A stretch of DNA of 64,000 bases from UBA7985 sp002690455 (GCA_965662775.1 CBFIIW010000011.1:43303-107302); one strand, 5' to 3'. Positions 35,227 through 44,528 are shown, counted from the first letter of the stretch. The notes: generated by a model not told the origin, from the sequence alone. Program-made: numbers and translations.

Positions 35227-35274
35227 GCGATTTTGGAGAATCGCAGCAAAATTTTGTCTGGAGTCGCGACTCCA
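35227..35274. promoter_or_regulatory. Tandem inverted repeats in the pckA-fabH intergenic region
   Basis: GCGATT/AATCGC (35227-35244, 6-base loop) is followed by the perfect 16-bp palindrome TGGAGTCGCGACTCCA (35259-35274), both in AT-rich surroundings. They may be operators or a 3' structure for fabH transcription. The 689-base region from 34821 to 35509 has no convincing gene. Confidence 0.4.
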
Positions 35275-35509
35275 AAATAGTTTACGAAAGACATGCTTTT
35301 CAGTATGTTGCCTTTTTAAATCACGGCGTTTCATAACCGAGTCCTTTGGCACGATCAGGCCGCCGGTGAGGGTCCGCTTTTCGGGATCTCTCGCTGGCGG
35401 TATTTTTTGCTCAATAGGAAAAGACTCGAAGTCCCAAAGCCGGAAGGGCAGGCTAAACCGTTCTGAACCAAAGGTGTTGTGTGACAGGCGGGACGGGTGC
35501 TTGCGCCTG

Positions 35510-36490
35510 CTACCAGCGTAGCAGTGTAGCGCCCCAGGCCAGTCCACCACCCAAGCCGGCCATAACCATCAAATCGCCGCGGCGGAGGCCTCCGCTGCGC
35601 TCAAGCTCGTGCAGGGCCAGTGGAATGGACGCTGCGGAGGTATTGGCGTGGGCTGCGACGGTCGAAATGAAACGTTCGGGAGGCGCGCCGATGCGGGCTG
35701 CGACAGCTGCGAGAATGCGCTGATTGGCCTGATGTGGGACATACCATTTGACGTCCTCTGGCGTGAAGCCATGTGCGTCTAGCAGCGTCAGGACCGCGCT
35801 GGACATTTTCTCGACCGCATGGCGGAAGACTTCTTTGCCGGCCATATGCAAGTGGCCCACGTCCTGCGTGCGGCTTGGGCCACCCTTGGTGTGCAGGATA
35901 TCGATCAAGCTGCCGTCCGCATTCATCTGCAGGTCGATAATTCCGCGTGGTGCAGGGCCACTCAGAGCGTCCAGACCCTCTTCGATTTCCAAAACCACGG
36001 CACCAGCGCCGTCGCCAAACAAGACACAGGTGGTACGGTCCTCCCAGTTGAGGAGTCGGGTCATGGTTTCCGCTCCAATGACCAGTGCACGCCGCATCCG
36101 CCGGGCCTGCAGGAGGCCATCGGCAACCCCGAGGGCATAGATGAAGCCCGCGCAAACTGCCTGCAGATCAAAAGCGAGCGTGCCACGCGGCACACCCAAT
36201 TCGTGTTGAACCATCGTCGCAACGGCGGGAAAGGTCAGATCCGGGGTTGTCGTTGCCACAATAACGCCGTCGATATCCTCTGGATTCAGGCCAGCGTTAT
36301 CCAGCGCGGAGCGCGCGGCGTTGATGGCAAGCGTCGACGTCGTTTCATCGTTAGCCGCGATATACCGCTGAGCGATACCGGTTCGTGACTTGATCCACTC
36401 GTCACTGGTTTCCAGCGAAGCCGGTAGGTCGTCGTTTGGGACGGCTCGCGCAGGTAAAGCACTCCCCACGGCACGGATTACAACAGACAT
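35510..36490 (-). CDS. fabH: 3-oxoacyl-ACP synthase III
   Basis: FabH condenses acetyl-CoA with malonyl-ACP to start fatty-acid synthesis. The 326-residue protein has the catalytic triad: Cys113 in FDLQAVCAGF, His in WYVPHQANQRI and Asn in AAHANTSAASIP, and ends with GGGLAWGATLLRW. The ATG at 36490 has AAGGAG upstream. The gene is not next to plsX or ihfA as usual, so it may be a second paralogue serving another acyl pathway; the sequence does not decide this. Confidence 0.92.
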   Translation of the reverse strand: MSVVIRAVGSALPARAVPNDDLPASLETSDEWIKSRTGIAQRYIAANDETTSTLAINAARSALDNAGLNPEDIDGVIVATTTPDLTFPAVATMVQHELGVPRGTLAFDLQAVCAGFIYALGVADGLLQARRMRRALVIGAETMTRLLNWEDRTTCVLFGDGAGAVVLEIEEGLDALSGPAPRGIIDLQMNADGSLIDILHTKGGPSRTQDVGHLHMAGKEVFRHAVEKMSSAVLTLLDAHGFTPEDVKWYVPHQANQRILAAVAARIGAPPERFISTVAAHANTSAASIPLALHELERSGGLRRGDLMVMAGLGGGLAWGATLLRW

Positions 36491-36700
36491 TGGTATGGCT
36501 CCTTCAGACGCCACAGCAGCTTATACAGATTTGTGGATCGCAGCCGTGAAAATGCCGTGCAACAGGAATAAAGCATTCACAGCCCTTCAATTGCAGTCCG
36601 GATACGCCTTTTTTTCAGCACGAGGGGATGAATCAAGGACGCTTTGACGTATTTCGTTAATCAGACTTGAACAACCACTAATTTAGGTAACGGGGCCTTC

Positions 36701-38527
36701 ATGCGATCGACTTCTCGAGCTGTTGCTGGCTTTATTCTGTTGCTCGGGGCGGCGCTCGCCATTGCAGCCGTTGGCTTCTTTTTGATCTCCGCCCGTTTCG
36801 AGAACAATCAGTCGGCCGGTGGCCGCGGTGGTGGTTTTTTCGGCTCACAGGAGCCTTCTTACACTGTCGACTTGAAAGTGTTTGAGGCGCAGGATTTCAC
36901 CCCCATCATCACTGGATTTGGCTTGATCACAGCAGGCAGGACTGCTGAATTGCGCCCCCGAGTCAGTGGTTTGCTAGCGACGAGCGCCCCGACGCTGGTC
37001 GAGGGCGTTTTCATCGCCAAAGGTGATCCGCTGTTCACTGTTGATCCTTTCGAATTCGAACTCGCTGTTAAAGAGGCTGAAATCGCGCTTAGTGACGCCC
37101 GTGTGCGGCTGGAAACCGCGCAGGCTGATCTGTCGGTCGAAGTCGCCGCGCTAGCGCTGGCTGAGGACCAGCTTGCGTTATCGCTTGACGATCTGAACCG
37201 GCAGCGCCAACTGCTGGAGCGTGAAGTCGTCTCCGCTGCTGCCGTTGACAATGCCAAGAATGCTACTTTGACCGCTCGCTCCAGCGTCGATGCTCGTCGA
37301 GGTGGGGTGGCGCGCGCAGAGGCAGCGATTCCCACCGCCACGCTGGCGGTGGAGCGCGCCAGCCTCAACCTTGAGCGCGCCCAGAGAAATCTGCAGAACA
37401 CCACCCTGACCGCCCCCTTCGATGGCCTTGCTCAGAACGTCAGTTTCGCCCTTGGTCGACAGGTCAGCAGCAATGATATTCTCGCGCGCCTCGTGGACCT
37501 CTCACAGTTAGAGCTGCGTTTCCAGTTGTCGGACGAGCAGCTTGGCGGCCTGATTAGTGCCAGCGGAAATCGTGATGCGCTTCGTGGCCTGCCCATAACG
37601 CTGTCGTGGGACGTGGGAAGCCAAGTGCTGACCTACGCTGCCAAAATTGATCGAACGGCGGTTGCGATCGCCGAGAATCAGGGTGGGATCGATATATTTG
37701 CGCGCTTGCAAGGCGTGACACCGGATACCGTTCCGCCGGTGGGGGCGTTCATGGCGTACAACCTGTCGGAGCCAAAGGTGAGGGGGGCATTTGCTGTACC
37801 CGCCGAAGCCGTCAGCCCATCGGGCGAGATGTTCGCCGTCGACGAGAACAACCGCATCACCGTGTTCAAAGTTGAAATCGAGCGCCGGGTTGGTGAAACA
37901 ACGCTGGTTGCCGGGGAAGCCGTTAAGCCGGGCGCAACTTACGTTGCCCGCCGTTTCATCCAGCTTGGTGAAGGTACGAAGGTAAACCCTAACCGCCCGG
38001 AAGTGCCCGAAGCTGAAGCTGAGGTTGCAGGTGCAGGTGCGGGTGCAGGGCAGACCGGTGGAATCCCCGAGGATGACCCGCTGACGCTGGACGCCACTCA
38101 GCAGAACTGCCTGCGGAACCTCATCGCCAGTGCTGACAGCTTGCCGGATGGGGCGAGAGAGAGAATTGCCGCTGCCATCGATCAGGGCACAATCGAAAAC
38201 CCCGAGCGATTGAAAGGCATGCAGTCGCGTACTGGACTGGACATCGATTCCTGCTTCCCTGCGCCGACTGTCGCGGCGGCGGCCCCTATGGGCGACCCCG
38301 GTGGTTTTCCAACTGGTGACGGGCCGATCGACCTAACGCCCGAACAGCAAGCCTGCCTGATCGAAGCGGTGGAAAATTCCAGTCTTCCCGATATGCCAAA
38401 GGGCTTCATCATCCCGGCGCTGGAGCGGGGCACCATCTCAGATCCATCGCGGATGGCGGGGCTGAAGGAGCGCGCAGGCATCGATCTCGATAGTTGCTTC
38501 CCGCCTTCTCTGCCGGTTGCAGGGTAA
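36701..38527 (+). CDS. RND efflux periplasmic adaptor with a duplicated Cys-bracketed C-terminal module
   Basis: The first ~440 of 608 residues are an HlyD/MexA-type membrane fusion protein: an N-terminal anchor (FILLLGAALAIAAVGFFLIS), lipoyl-like strand LRPRVSGLLATSAPTLVEGV, a long coiled-coil hairpin (~115-225), and the barrel region TAPFDGLAQNVSFALGRQV. After an Ala/Gly/Glu linker come two copies of a ~58-residue module with matching ends: Cys470...Cys518 and Cys552...Cys599, each ending LD(I/L)DSCFP. The tail is not part of known adaptors and could be a binding module. The permease gene starts 18 bases later. Confidence 0.9.
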   Translation: MRSTSRAVAGFILLLGAALAIAAVGFFLISARFENNQSAGGRGGGFFGSQEPSYTVDLKVFEAQDFTPIITGFGLITAGRTAELRPRVSGLLATSAPTLVEGVFIAKGDPLFTVDPFEFELAVKEAEIALSDARVRLETAQADLSVEVAALALAEDQLALSLDDLNRQRQLLEREVVSAAAVDNAKNATLTARSSVDARRGGVARAEAAIPTATLAVERASLNLERAQRNLQNTTLTAPFDGLAQNVSFALGRQVSSNDILARLVDLSQLELRFQLSDEQLGGLISASGNRDALRGLPITLSWDVGSQVLTYAAKIDRTAVAIAENQGGIDIFARLQGVTPDTVPPVGAFMAYNLSEPKVRGAFAVPAEAVSPSGEMFAVDENNRITVFKVEIERRVGETTLVAGEAVKPGATYVARRFIQLGEGTKVNPNRPEVPEAEAEVAGAGAGAGQTGGIPEDDPLTLDATQQNCLRNLIASADSLPDGARERIAAAIDQGTIENPERLKGMQSRTGLDIDSCFPAPTVAAAAPMGDPGGFPTGDGPIDLTPEQQACLIEAVENSSLPDMPKGFIIPALERGTISDPSRMAGLKERAGIDLDSCFPPSLPVAG

Positions 38528-38545
38528 AAGGGAGAAAACTGACGC

Positions 38546-41500
38546 ATGGCCCTGACCGCTTATCGCCCCGAACGCCCAGAAGTCATTCGTGATGCCGATG
38601 TAGACAAGGGCTTCATCGCTGTCTTCGCCCGCCACGGCACAGCTGCCAACATCTTGATGATGCTGATGATCGCTGCTGGCGTATGGGCCTTTTTCAACCT
38701 ACGCACCCAATTCTTCCCCGACTTCGTGCGGGAGCGGATTACGGTCAACGTTACCTGGCAGGATGCCCCGGCTGCCTCGGTTGACGAAGCGATTGTACAG
38801 GTGCTCGAACCTGAAGTGCGTTTTCTTGAAAACGTCGATTCAGTGTTCGCGTCTGCCAACGAGAATGCAGCGATTTTCTCGCTTGAGTTCAAAAGTGGCA
38901 CCGATATGGAGCAGGCGCTGGCCGACGTGACTTCGGCCGTGGATTCAGTCGAGAGCAGATTCCCCGAAGATGCCGCCGATGCCCGCATCCGGGTCTCCGC
39001 CTTCCGCGACCCAGTGTCTTCGATCCTGATCGCCGGGCCGTTGTCGCAATCGGGGCTCAAATCCATCGCCGAACGAATGCGTGACGACCTGCTTGATCGT
39101 GGCCTTCTCGAAGTTCAGATTCAGGGCGCGCGCGATCCGCAGATTGAGGTCGAAGTCAACGAAGCTGCGCTGCGCCGTCTGGGACTAACGCCGGGAGATG
39201 TCTCTGCGGCCATCGCTCGCCGAGCCAGTGACTTGCCCGCCGGAACGCTCGGGGGGGAGCGTGCCGTTAGGACGCTTGGCACCGATGCCAGTGCAGACAG
39301 CGTGCGGCAGTCGCAGATCCGTGCGAAGCCAGATGGCACCGTGATCCGGGTAGGGGACGTTGCGCAGGTGATCGAAACCGTCCCCGACACCGGCCGCGCA
39401 ATCTACTATCAGGGTGAACCGGCCATCTCTCTGCAGATACGGCGCGGAACCAAGGGCGATGCGATCCGCCAACAAGCTGTGATCCGCGACTATCTCACTG
39501 AGATTGAACCCACACTGCCCGCCAATATCACCATAAAAAACTATGACGTGCGCGCGGACCTCATCCTTAGCCGGGTGCTTCTGTTGCGGGACAATGCATT
39601 TTACGGCGTGCTGATCGTGCTTGCCTTCCTGTTCCTGTTTCTCAACATGCGAACGGCCTTTTGGATTGCCGTTGGCATTCCGGTTTCGATTGCCGCGACG
39701 CTGGGCGTGATGTGGGCGCTGGGGCTGTCGATCAATATGTTCACCTTGTTTGCGCTGATCCTGTCGCTCGGGATCATTGTCGACGATGCCATTGTGGTGG
39801 GCGAATACGCCGATTTTCTGCACCAGCAGGGCTATAAGCCGGCTAAGGCCGCGATTGTTGCCGCACGGCGGATGATCGGTCCGGTGTTCGCGGCGGCGGT
39901 GACCACCATCTTTGCCTTCGGTGTGCTCTACTTCTTGCCCGGGCGGCTGGGATCGATCGCCAGCGATATTCCAGTGACAGTGGTCGCGGTGCTGATTGCC
40001 TCTCTGATCGAATGCTTCCTTGTCCTGCCTGGGCATATGTACCACGCCCTTAAGCAGCGCGAGCGCGCCGAGCGTCGTCTGCGCTCGGGCAATGGCTACC
40101 CTACGCCGATCAATGCCGGGATTGCAGTGTTCCGCAGGCGTTTCGACGCCGGGTTTGAGCACGTGCGCCTGCGCCTGTTCCGCCCCATGGTCGGCTTTTT
40201 CGTTTGGGCGCGATACCCCTTGCTGTTAGCTGTGCTCGTGATCTTCGTCTACGCCATTGCAATGGTAATGACGGGTTCACCCCGCTGGTCATTCTTTATC
40301 CGACCTGAAAACAATACAGTGAACATCAACCTGACCATGGTTGATGGCGCGACCCGTGCAGATACCCGAGAACAGCTGCTGATGGCCGAGGCCCATATTC
40401 CTGAACTGATCAAGGACGCGCGCAATAGCCAGGTCTCCTCGATGCAGCGCGAACTCGACGGCATTGATCAAGGGGCCTGGTACGCTTGGCCCAAGCGTCA
40501 ATATGACCGGCGCATGCTCGCCGCCAAGATTGAAAGGCTCGAAGAGCGGATTGAGACTGTTCCGCCCGAAGACGACGTCGTTGTGATCTTCAGCCAAGTC
40601 GGGGCTCGTGGGGGCTTTGGCTTCGGCGGCACTGGGTCGGTCGCTGACCCTGATCTGATTGGCAACGTGCGGGTCGAATTGGTTGAGCAGGATACGCGCA
40701 TCTACGGCACGCGATCGCTGTTCTTCGGGTTACAGTCCATTCCCAAACACCCCATGCTCGAAGGTCTTGCCTCACGCCGGTCATTTGGTGGGGGTGACGC
40801 CTCATCGATTTCAGTGGCGCTTGTCGGTGGCGAAACCGCAGAGCTCAAAGCGGCTGCGCTCCAGCTGTCGGCCTTCCTCAATGGGATCGAAGGGGTCTCT
40901 GAAGCAGAGGACGATACCCCCTACGGCACCACACAGTTGGTCGCACAGGTCTCAGACCGCGGTGCAGCGCTGGGCTTTGACGCGGCTAGTGTTGGCCAGC
41001 AGTTGCGGGCCTGGATCAGCGGTGATACCGCCGTCAACCTGATCCGCGATGACGGCGAGATATCCGTCACCGTCAAGGTCGACGAGGCCGTGCAGACGGC
41101 CAACTTCCTTGCGGGGCTCGACCTCTACACGCCAATTGGCAAGCCGGTGAAACTGAATCAGGTTGTCGACTTCACCGAAGTCGCCGGGTTCTCGCTGATC
41201 CAGTCGCGCGATGGTGCGCGCCGGATCACCGTCCAGGCCGAACTGAATGAAGACACGGGCAACGTCGGTGACGTGGAAGCCCGCCTGCGTGAAATTGGTG
41301 CCATTGGGGCGCTAGAGGGGGATTTTGGCGTGCAGGTTGCCTTTGAAGGCGAGGCCGAGGAAGAGCGCGAATTTTTGATCGGGTTCCGCAACGTTCTGAT
41401 GGTTGCGATTGGGCTGATTTTCCTGACACTGGCTTTTGTGTTTCAGTCGTTCTTCCGGCCGCTGATCGTGATGGCGATCATCCCACTGGGTTTTGTCGGA

Positions 41501-42013
41501 ATGATTTTTGGTCATCTAATCCATGGGCAAGTGCTCAGTTTTCTGTCGTTGATTGGTTTCGTTGGTCTGACTGGAATCATCGTCAATGACAGTATTGTGT
41601 TGATCAGCACGATCGAGCGCCGTGCAAAGACGCAACCCGTCCGCACCGCTATCCTCGACGGGGCCGCTGACCGGTTACGACCGGTGCTGCTCACCTCTTT
41701 GACGACCATCGGCGGGCTAATGCCACTGTTGTTTGAAACCTCTGTGCAGGCGCAGTTCCTGATCCCGCCTTCGCTGACAATCGTCTACGGTCTGGGGCTG
41801 GGTACGATTGTGGTTCTGGTGCTTGCGCCAGCGTTGTTTGCTGTGCAGCACGATGTTGCGTCTTCGTTGCGCTCGGCCTCTATCGTGATGAGCCGCAGGC
41901 TGAGCAAGCGCAGACCGCGCTTCGCCTCAACCTCATCCTCAATCACAGCAACAGCAACAGCAACAGCCAACGCCGCCGCCGCCGTGCCGTCCCTGGCTGA
42001 CGAAAGCGTCTGA
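38546..42013 (+). CDS. RND-family efflux permease (AcrB/HAE1-like)
   Basis: A 1155-residue inner-membrane proton-driven pump. The N-terminal segment ANILMMLMIAAGVWAFFNLR is the first of about 12 membrane helices, followed by two large periplasmic loops. The fourth-helix motif LSLGIIVDDAIVVGEYADF carries the conserved acidic pair, and GFVGLTGIIVNDSIVLI is the matching segment of the second half. Length is slightly above the typical ~1040 because of an insertion near residues 640-690 and a ~45-residue tail encoded partly by a hexanucleotide repeat. Substrate unknown. No outer-membrane channel gene is adjacent. Confidence 0.93.
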   Translation: MALTAYRPERPEVIRDADVDKGFIAVFARHGTAANILMMLMIAAGVWAFFNLRTQFFPDFVRERITVNVTWQDAPAASVDEAIVQVLEPEVRFLENVDSVFASANENAAIFSLEFKSGTDMEQALADVTSAVDSVESRFPEDAADARIRVSAFRDPVSSILIAGPLSQSGLKSIAERMRDDLLDRGLLEVQIQGARDPQIEVEVNEAALRRLGLTPGDVSAAIARRASDLPAGTLGGERAVRTLGTDASADSVRQSQIRAKPDGTVIRVGDVAQVIETVPDTGRAIYYQGEPAISLQIRRGTKGDAIRQQAVIRDYLTEIEPTLPANITIKNYDVRADLILSRVLLLRDNAFYGVLIVLAFLFLFLNMRTAFWIAVGIPVSIAATLGVMWALGLSINMFTLFALILSLGIIVDDAIVVGEYADFLHQQGYKPAKAAIVAARRMIGPVFAAAVTTIFAFGVLYFLPGRLGSIASDIPVTVVAVLIASLIECFLVLPGHMYHALKQRERAERRLRSGNGYPTPINAGIAVFRRRFDAGFEHVRLRLFRPMVGFFVWARYPLLLAVLVIFVYAIAMVMTGSPRWSFFIRPENNTVNINLTMVDGATRADTREQLLMAEAHIPELIKDARNSQVSSMQRELDGIDQGAWYAWPKRQYDRRMLAAKIERLEERIETVPPEDDVVVIFSQVGARGGFGFGGTGSVADPDLIGNVRVELVEQDTRIYGTRSLFFGLQSIPKHPMLEGLASRRSFGGGDASSISVALVGGETAELKAAALQLSAFLNGIEGVSEAEDDTPYGTTQLVAQVSDRGAALGFDAASVGQQLRAWISGDTAVNLIRDDGEISVTVKVDEAVQTANFLAGLDLYTPIGKPVKLNQVVDFTEVAGFSLIQSRDGARRITVQAELNEDTGNVGDVEARLREIGAIGALEGDFGVQVAFEGEAEEEREFLIGFRNVLMVAIGLIFLTLAFVFQSFFRPLIVMAIIPLGFVGMIFGHLIHGQVLSFLSLIGFVGLTGIIVNDSIVLISTIERRAKTQPVRTAILDGAADRLRPVLLTSLTTIGGLMPLLFETSVQAQFLIPPSLTIVYGLGLGTIVVLVLAPALFAVQHDVASSLRSASIVMSRRLSKRRPRFASTSSSITATATATANAAAAVPSLADESV
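41945..41968 (+). repeat. Hexanucleotide tandem repeat ACAGCA inside the permease 3' end
   Basis: About 3.8 copies of ACAGCA encode alternating Thr-Ala in the cytoplasmic tail. Copy number may vary by slippage without shifting the frame. Confidence 0.7.
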
Positions 42014-42014
42014 A

Positions 42015-43001
42015 ATGAGCGCTGCACGGTTCAAGTGGGATGCTCACGTCTGCTTGCCGCTTTCGGTCGATACTGACGTTTCCGATCTGTTGGCCTACCG
42101 CCGGGCCGGGGTCGATTTTATTTCTTTGAACATCGGCATGTGCATGAACCCCCCGGCACAAATCAGTGCGGTTATCTCGCATTTTGCCGCTGCGATCAGC
42201 ACGACTGAAGGATTGAAGCTGGTCGACTCAACAGCGGATCTGGAGCCTGGCGTAACCGGCGTTGCCTTCGACCTCGAAGGGGGCCGTCCGCTGCAGGGGC
42301 GGGCCGAGGCCGTTGCCGAATTCCACGCGCTTGGCGTGCGGATGATGCACCTGGCCTATAACCGCAACAACAGGGTCGCCGGGGGGTGCCACGATGCGCC
42401 CATGGCCCTGACTGCGTTGGGACATGAGGTGGTCGCTGAGGCCAACCGGATTGGCGTGCTGCTCGACCTTTCGCACACTGGGACGCAATCGTCGTTTGAC
42501 ATCATCGCCGCATCGAGCGCACCGGTGGTGTTTAGCCACGCTAACGCCTCAGCCCTCTATAATCATGCACGCAACATCTCGGACGCGCAGATGCGGGCTG
42601 TTGCTGAGACTGGCGGAGTGGTCTGCCCCACCGGGGTTGGCAAATTTATGGGGCTGGACCGGGCACCAACTGCACAGGATATGCTGCCCTATATCGACCA
42701 TGCATTGGCAACGGTGGGAGAGGAGCATGTTGGTCTGGGATCGGACATGTGGTTCGCGCAGGCAGGCATAGACGAGACCCCGCCGCCCGATCCTGTGACC
42801 GGGCAGGGATTTGATCCCCATTACTGGTGGCCCGAAGCCTTCGGCTACGATCACAACGGCTCAGCCATTGGTGGAGGATATCTTGCTCCCGAGCAGTGGT
42901 CCGTGTTGCCCGACTTGCTCGATACGCGCTTTGGCCCGCGCATCGCGGACAAGGTGCTGGGCGAAAATATGAGACGTGTTGCAGCGGCGGTTTGGTGCTA
43001 G
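42015..43001 (+). CDS. Membrane dipeptidase family protein (peptidase M19)
   Basis: A zinc dipeptidase of the renal dipeptidase family, 328 residues. Recognisable parts are GVAFDLEGG (metal-bridging Glu), LLDLSHTGTQSS, VFSHANASALYNHARNISD, HVGLGSDMWF and KVLGENMRRV. The N-terminal metal pair normally H-x-D is WDAHVCLPL here, with Cys13 in place of Asp. This may define a subfamily rather than inactivation. The ATG lies one base after the permease stop, so it is probably in the efflux operon. No signal peptide. Confidence 0.86.
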   Translation: MSAARFKWDAHVCLPLSVDTDVSDLLAYRRAGVDFISLNIGMCMNPPAQISAVISHFAAAISTTEGLKLVDSTADLEPGVTGVAFDLEGGRPLQGRAEAVAEFHALGVRMMHLAYNRNNRVAGGCHDAPMALTALGHEVVAEANRIGVLLDLSHTGTQSSFDIIAASSAPVVFSHANASALYNHARNISDAQMRAVAETGGVVCPTGVGKFMGLDRAPTAQDMLPYIDHALATVGEEHVGLGSDMWFAQAGIDETPPPDPVTGQGFDPHYWWPEAFGYDHNGSAIGGGYLAPEQWSVLPDLLDTRFGPRIADKVLGENMRRVAAAVWC

Positions 43002-43070
43002 GACTGCGCCCGCCTGCCGTCTCTGTACTGTACGCGCCAGGAAACTACGCCTGAAACCGGATATCTATAA

Positions 43071-43937
43071 GTGTTTGATCCCCGCCGCCACGCCGTTCGT
43101 CCTGATTTAGCTGACAGCCGCCTGTCCAATCTTCTCCCTGATGATCACCCGGTGGTCGACGGCGCGTTGGAGCAAGTGATCGCGCCCGTGGTACCTCTTT
43201 TCGTCGAGCCCAATGCCCGCTCAGCGCGCGCCAGTGAAGTCCTACTCGGAGAGCAGGTGATGGTATTTGAGGACCGCGAGGGCTTTTCATGGTGCCAGGT
43301 GCAGGCTGACAGCAGTGTGGGCTACATCCCCACCGCTGCGCTGTCCCCAGATGTTGTAGAGCCTAGCCATCGCGTGGGAGCGCTTCGTAGCTTTGTCTAC
43401 GCTGCTCCCGATCCGGAATCATCGGTCTCTGCTGCGCTGTCAATGGGCGCACAAATCCAGGTTGCGGGTGCCGAAGTCGATGGGTTTCGTTGCATTGGCC
43501 CAGATGAATGGGTCTTCATGGATCATCTGGTGACGATCGATCATCGCGTCAGTGATCCGGTAGCAGTGGCAGAGATGTTTCTGCACACGCCTTTCCTGAA
43601 CGGGGGGCGATCATCGCTGGGGCTAGACGGGGCAGGGCTGGTGCAGCTTGCTTTTGCCGCCTGCGGCCGAAGCCTTCCCCGCGAGGCTGACCTGCAGGCC
43701 GCCGAGCCGCTCGACTGGCTGGACGACTGTGCGGGGCGTGACTGGGAGGGAGGCCGACGCGGCGACCTGGTATTCTGGGACGCAGCCTGTCATGCCGGCA
43801 TCATGGTTGGGTCGCAGCACATCATCCACGCCAGCGCTCAGGCGATGGCTGTGGTCGTAGAGCCAATTGCCCAGGCCGTGGTGCGGATCGAATCCAGTGG
43901 TGGCGGCAGGCCGACACAGCTACGACGGCCGACCTGA
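43071..43937 (+). CDS. C40 (NlpC/P60)-family protein lacking the catalytic cysteine
   Basis: The 288-residue protein has two SH3-like segments (~35-95 and ~100-155) followed by an NlpC/P60 domain from ~165. The normal catalytic string D-C-S-G is replaced by LDGAGLVQLA, with Gly187 at the cysteine position, and the preceding W-G-G is NGG. His241 (CHAGIM) and His253 (IIHAS) remain. The codon is GGG, so a single base change from TGC/TGT cannot explain it. The protein is probably not a peptidase but may still bind peptidoglycan or peptides. The start is GTG at 43071. It follows the M19 dipeptidase by 69 bases. Confidence 0.82.
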   Translation: MFDPRRHAVRPDLADSRLSNLLPDDHPVVDGALEQVIAPVVPLFVEPNARSARASEVLLGEQVMVFEDREGFSWCQVQADSSVGYIPTAALSPDVVEPSHRVGALRSFVYAAPDPESSVSAALSMGAQIQVAGAEVDGFRCIGPDEWVFMDHLVTIDHRVSDPVAVAEMFLHTPFLNGGRSSLGLDGAGLVQLAFAACGRSLPREADLQAAEPLDWLDDCAGRDWEGGRRGDLVFWDAACHAGIMVGSQHIIHASAQAMAVVVEPIAQAVVRIESSGGGRPTQLRRPT

Positions 43938-43962
43938 TATCGTCATAGACGCTGTTTCGGCG

Positions 43963-44352
43963 TTATTCCGGTCGGACGACAGCGATCACTTCAGACATAT
44001 CCCAGCGGAAAATCACGTAGTGACCAATGGCCAGTGGCAGGTCGGGGTCGACCACGCCATCTTTCTGCAGCTCTGCGCTGTCTCCGCGCGTCACCGATGC
44101 GTTGGCAAGGTCGGCATCAACCACGGCCCAGCAAGGGTAGTATTCCCGGTCCAGTGCCTGATACTCCACCAGCGAGTCCGGGTCAAAACCCATAGCGCGT
44201 AGCTCGTCTTCGGTCACGGTGAGCTTAGTTTTATCCGAGGCCTCATCGCCGCTGGTATCGGTGGCGAGGGCCAACGGGCTGGCCATCAGTGGCAGCACAA
44301 AAATGGCACTGGCTGACACTGCGGTGCGGAGCAGTTTTCTGCGTTCAATCAT
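43963..44352 (-). CDS. Exported protein of unknown function with a Tat-like signal
   Basis: The 129-residue product starts MIERRKLLRTAVSASAIFV, with twin arginines before a hydrophobic core and cleavage likely near SPLALA. The mature part is acidic and includes LTVTEDELRAMGFDPDSLVE, YYPCWAVVDADLA and a C-terminal IFRWDMSEVIAVVRPE. One cysteine is present. No family recognised. Convergent with the C40 gene, 25 bases apart. Confidence 0.65.
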   Translation of the reverse strand: MIERRKLLRTAVSASAIFVLPLMASPLALATDTSGDEASDKTKLTVTEDELRAMGFDPDSLVEYQALDREYYPCWAVVDADLANASVTRGDSAELQKDGVVDPDLPLAIGHYVIFRWDMSEVIAVVRPE

Positions 44353-44528
44353 AGTTTAACCTCAACAAAGGCGCGTTGAAAAAAATATGCATCAATCGGA
44401 AAGCGAGTAAACGCCTTCTATCACGTATCACGCACTCGATCGTTCCAATCAGTTGATTTCGGTCAACCTGAAGCAGGCCGATCCAACCTCGGTGAACTGC
44501 GTTAGACCTCAGTCGTTCTCAACCCGGG

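Noticed and set aside
35185..35550. 121-codon minus-strand frame between fabH and pckA
   Set aside because: Starts out of frame within fabH, has no similarity or ribosome site, and covers the palindrome region; likely chance.
39185..40162. 325-codon minus-strand frame inside the RND permease
   Set aside because: Antisense to conserved membrane helices; the His/Arg/Gln-rich composition reflects complementary hydrophobic codons.
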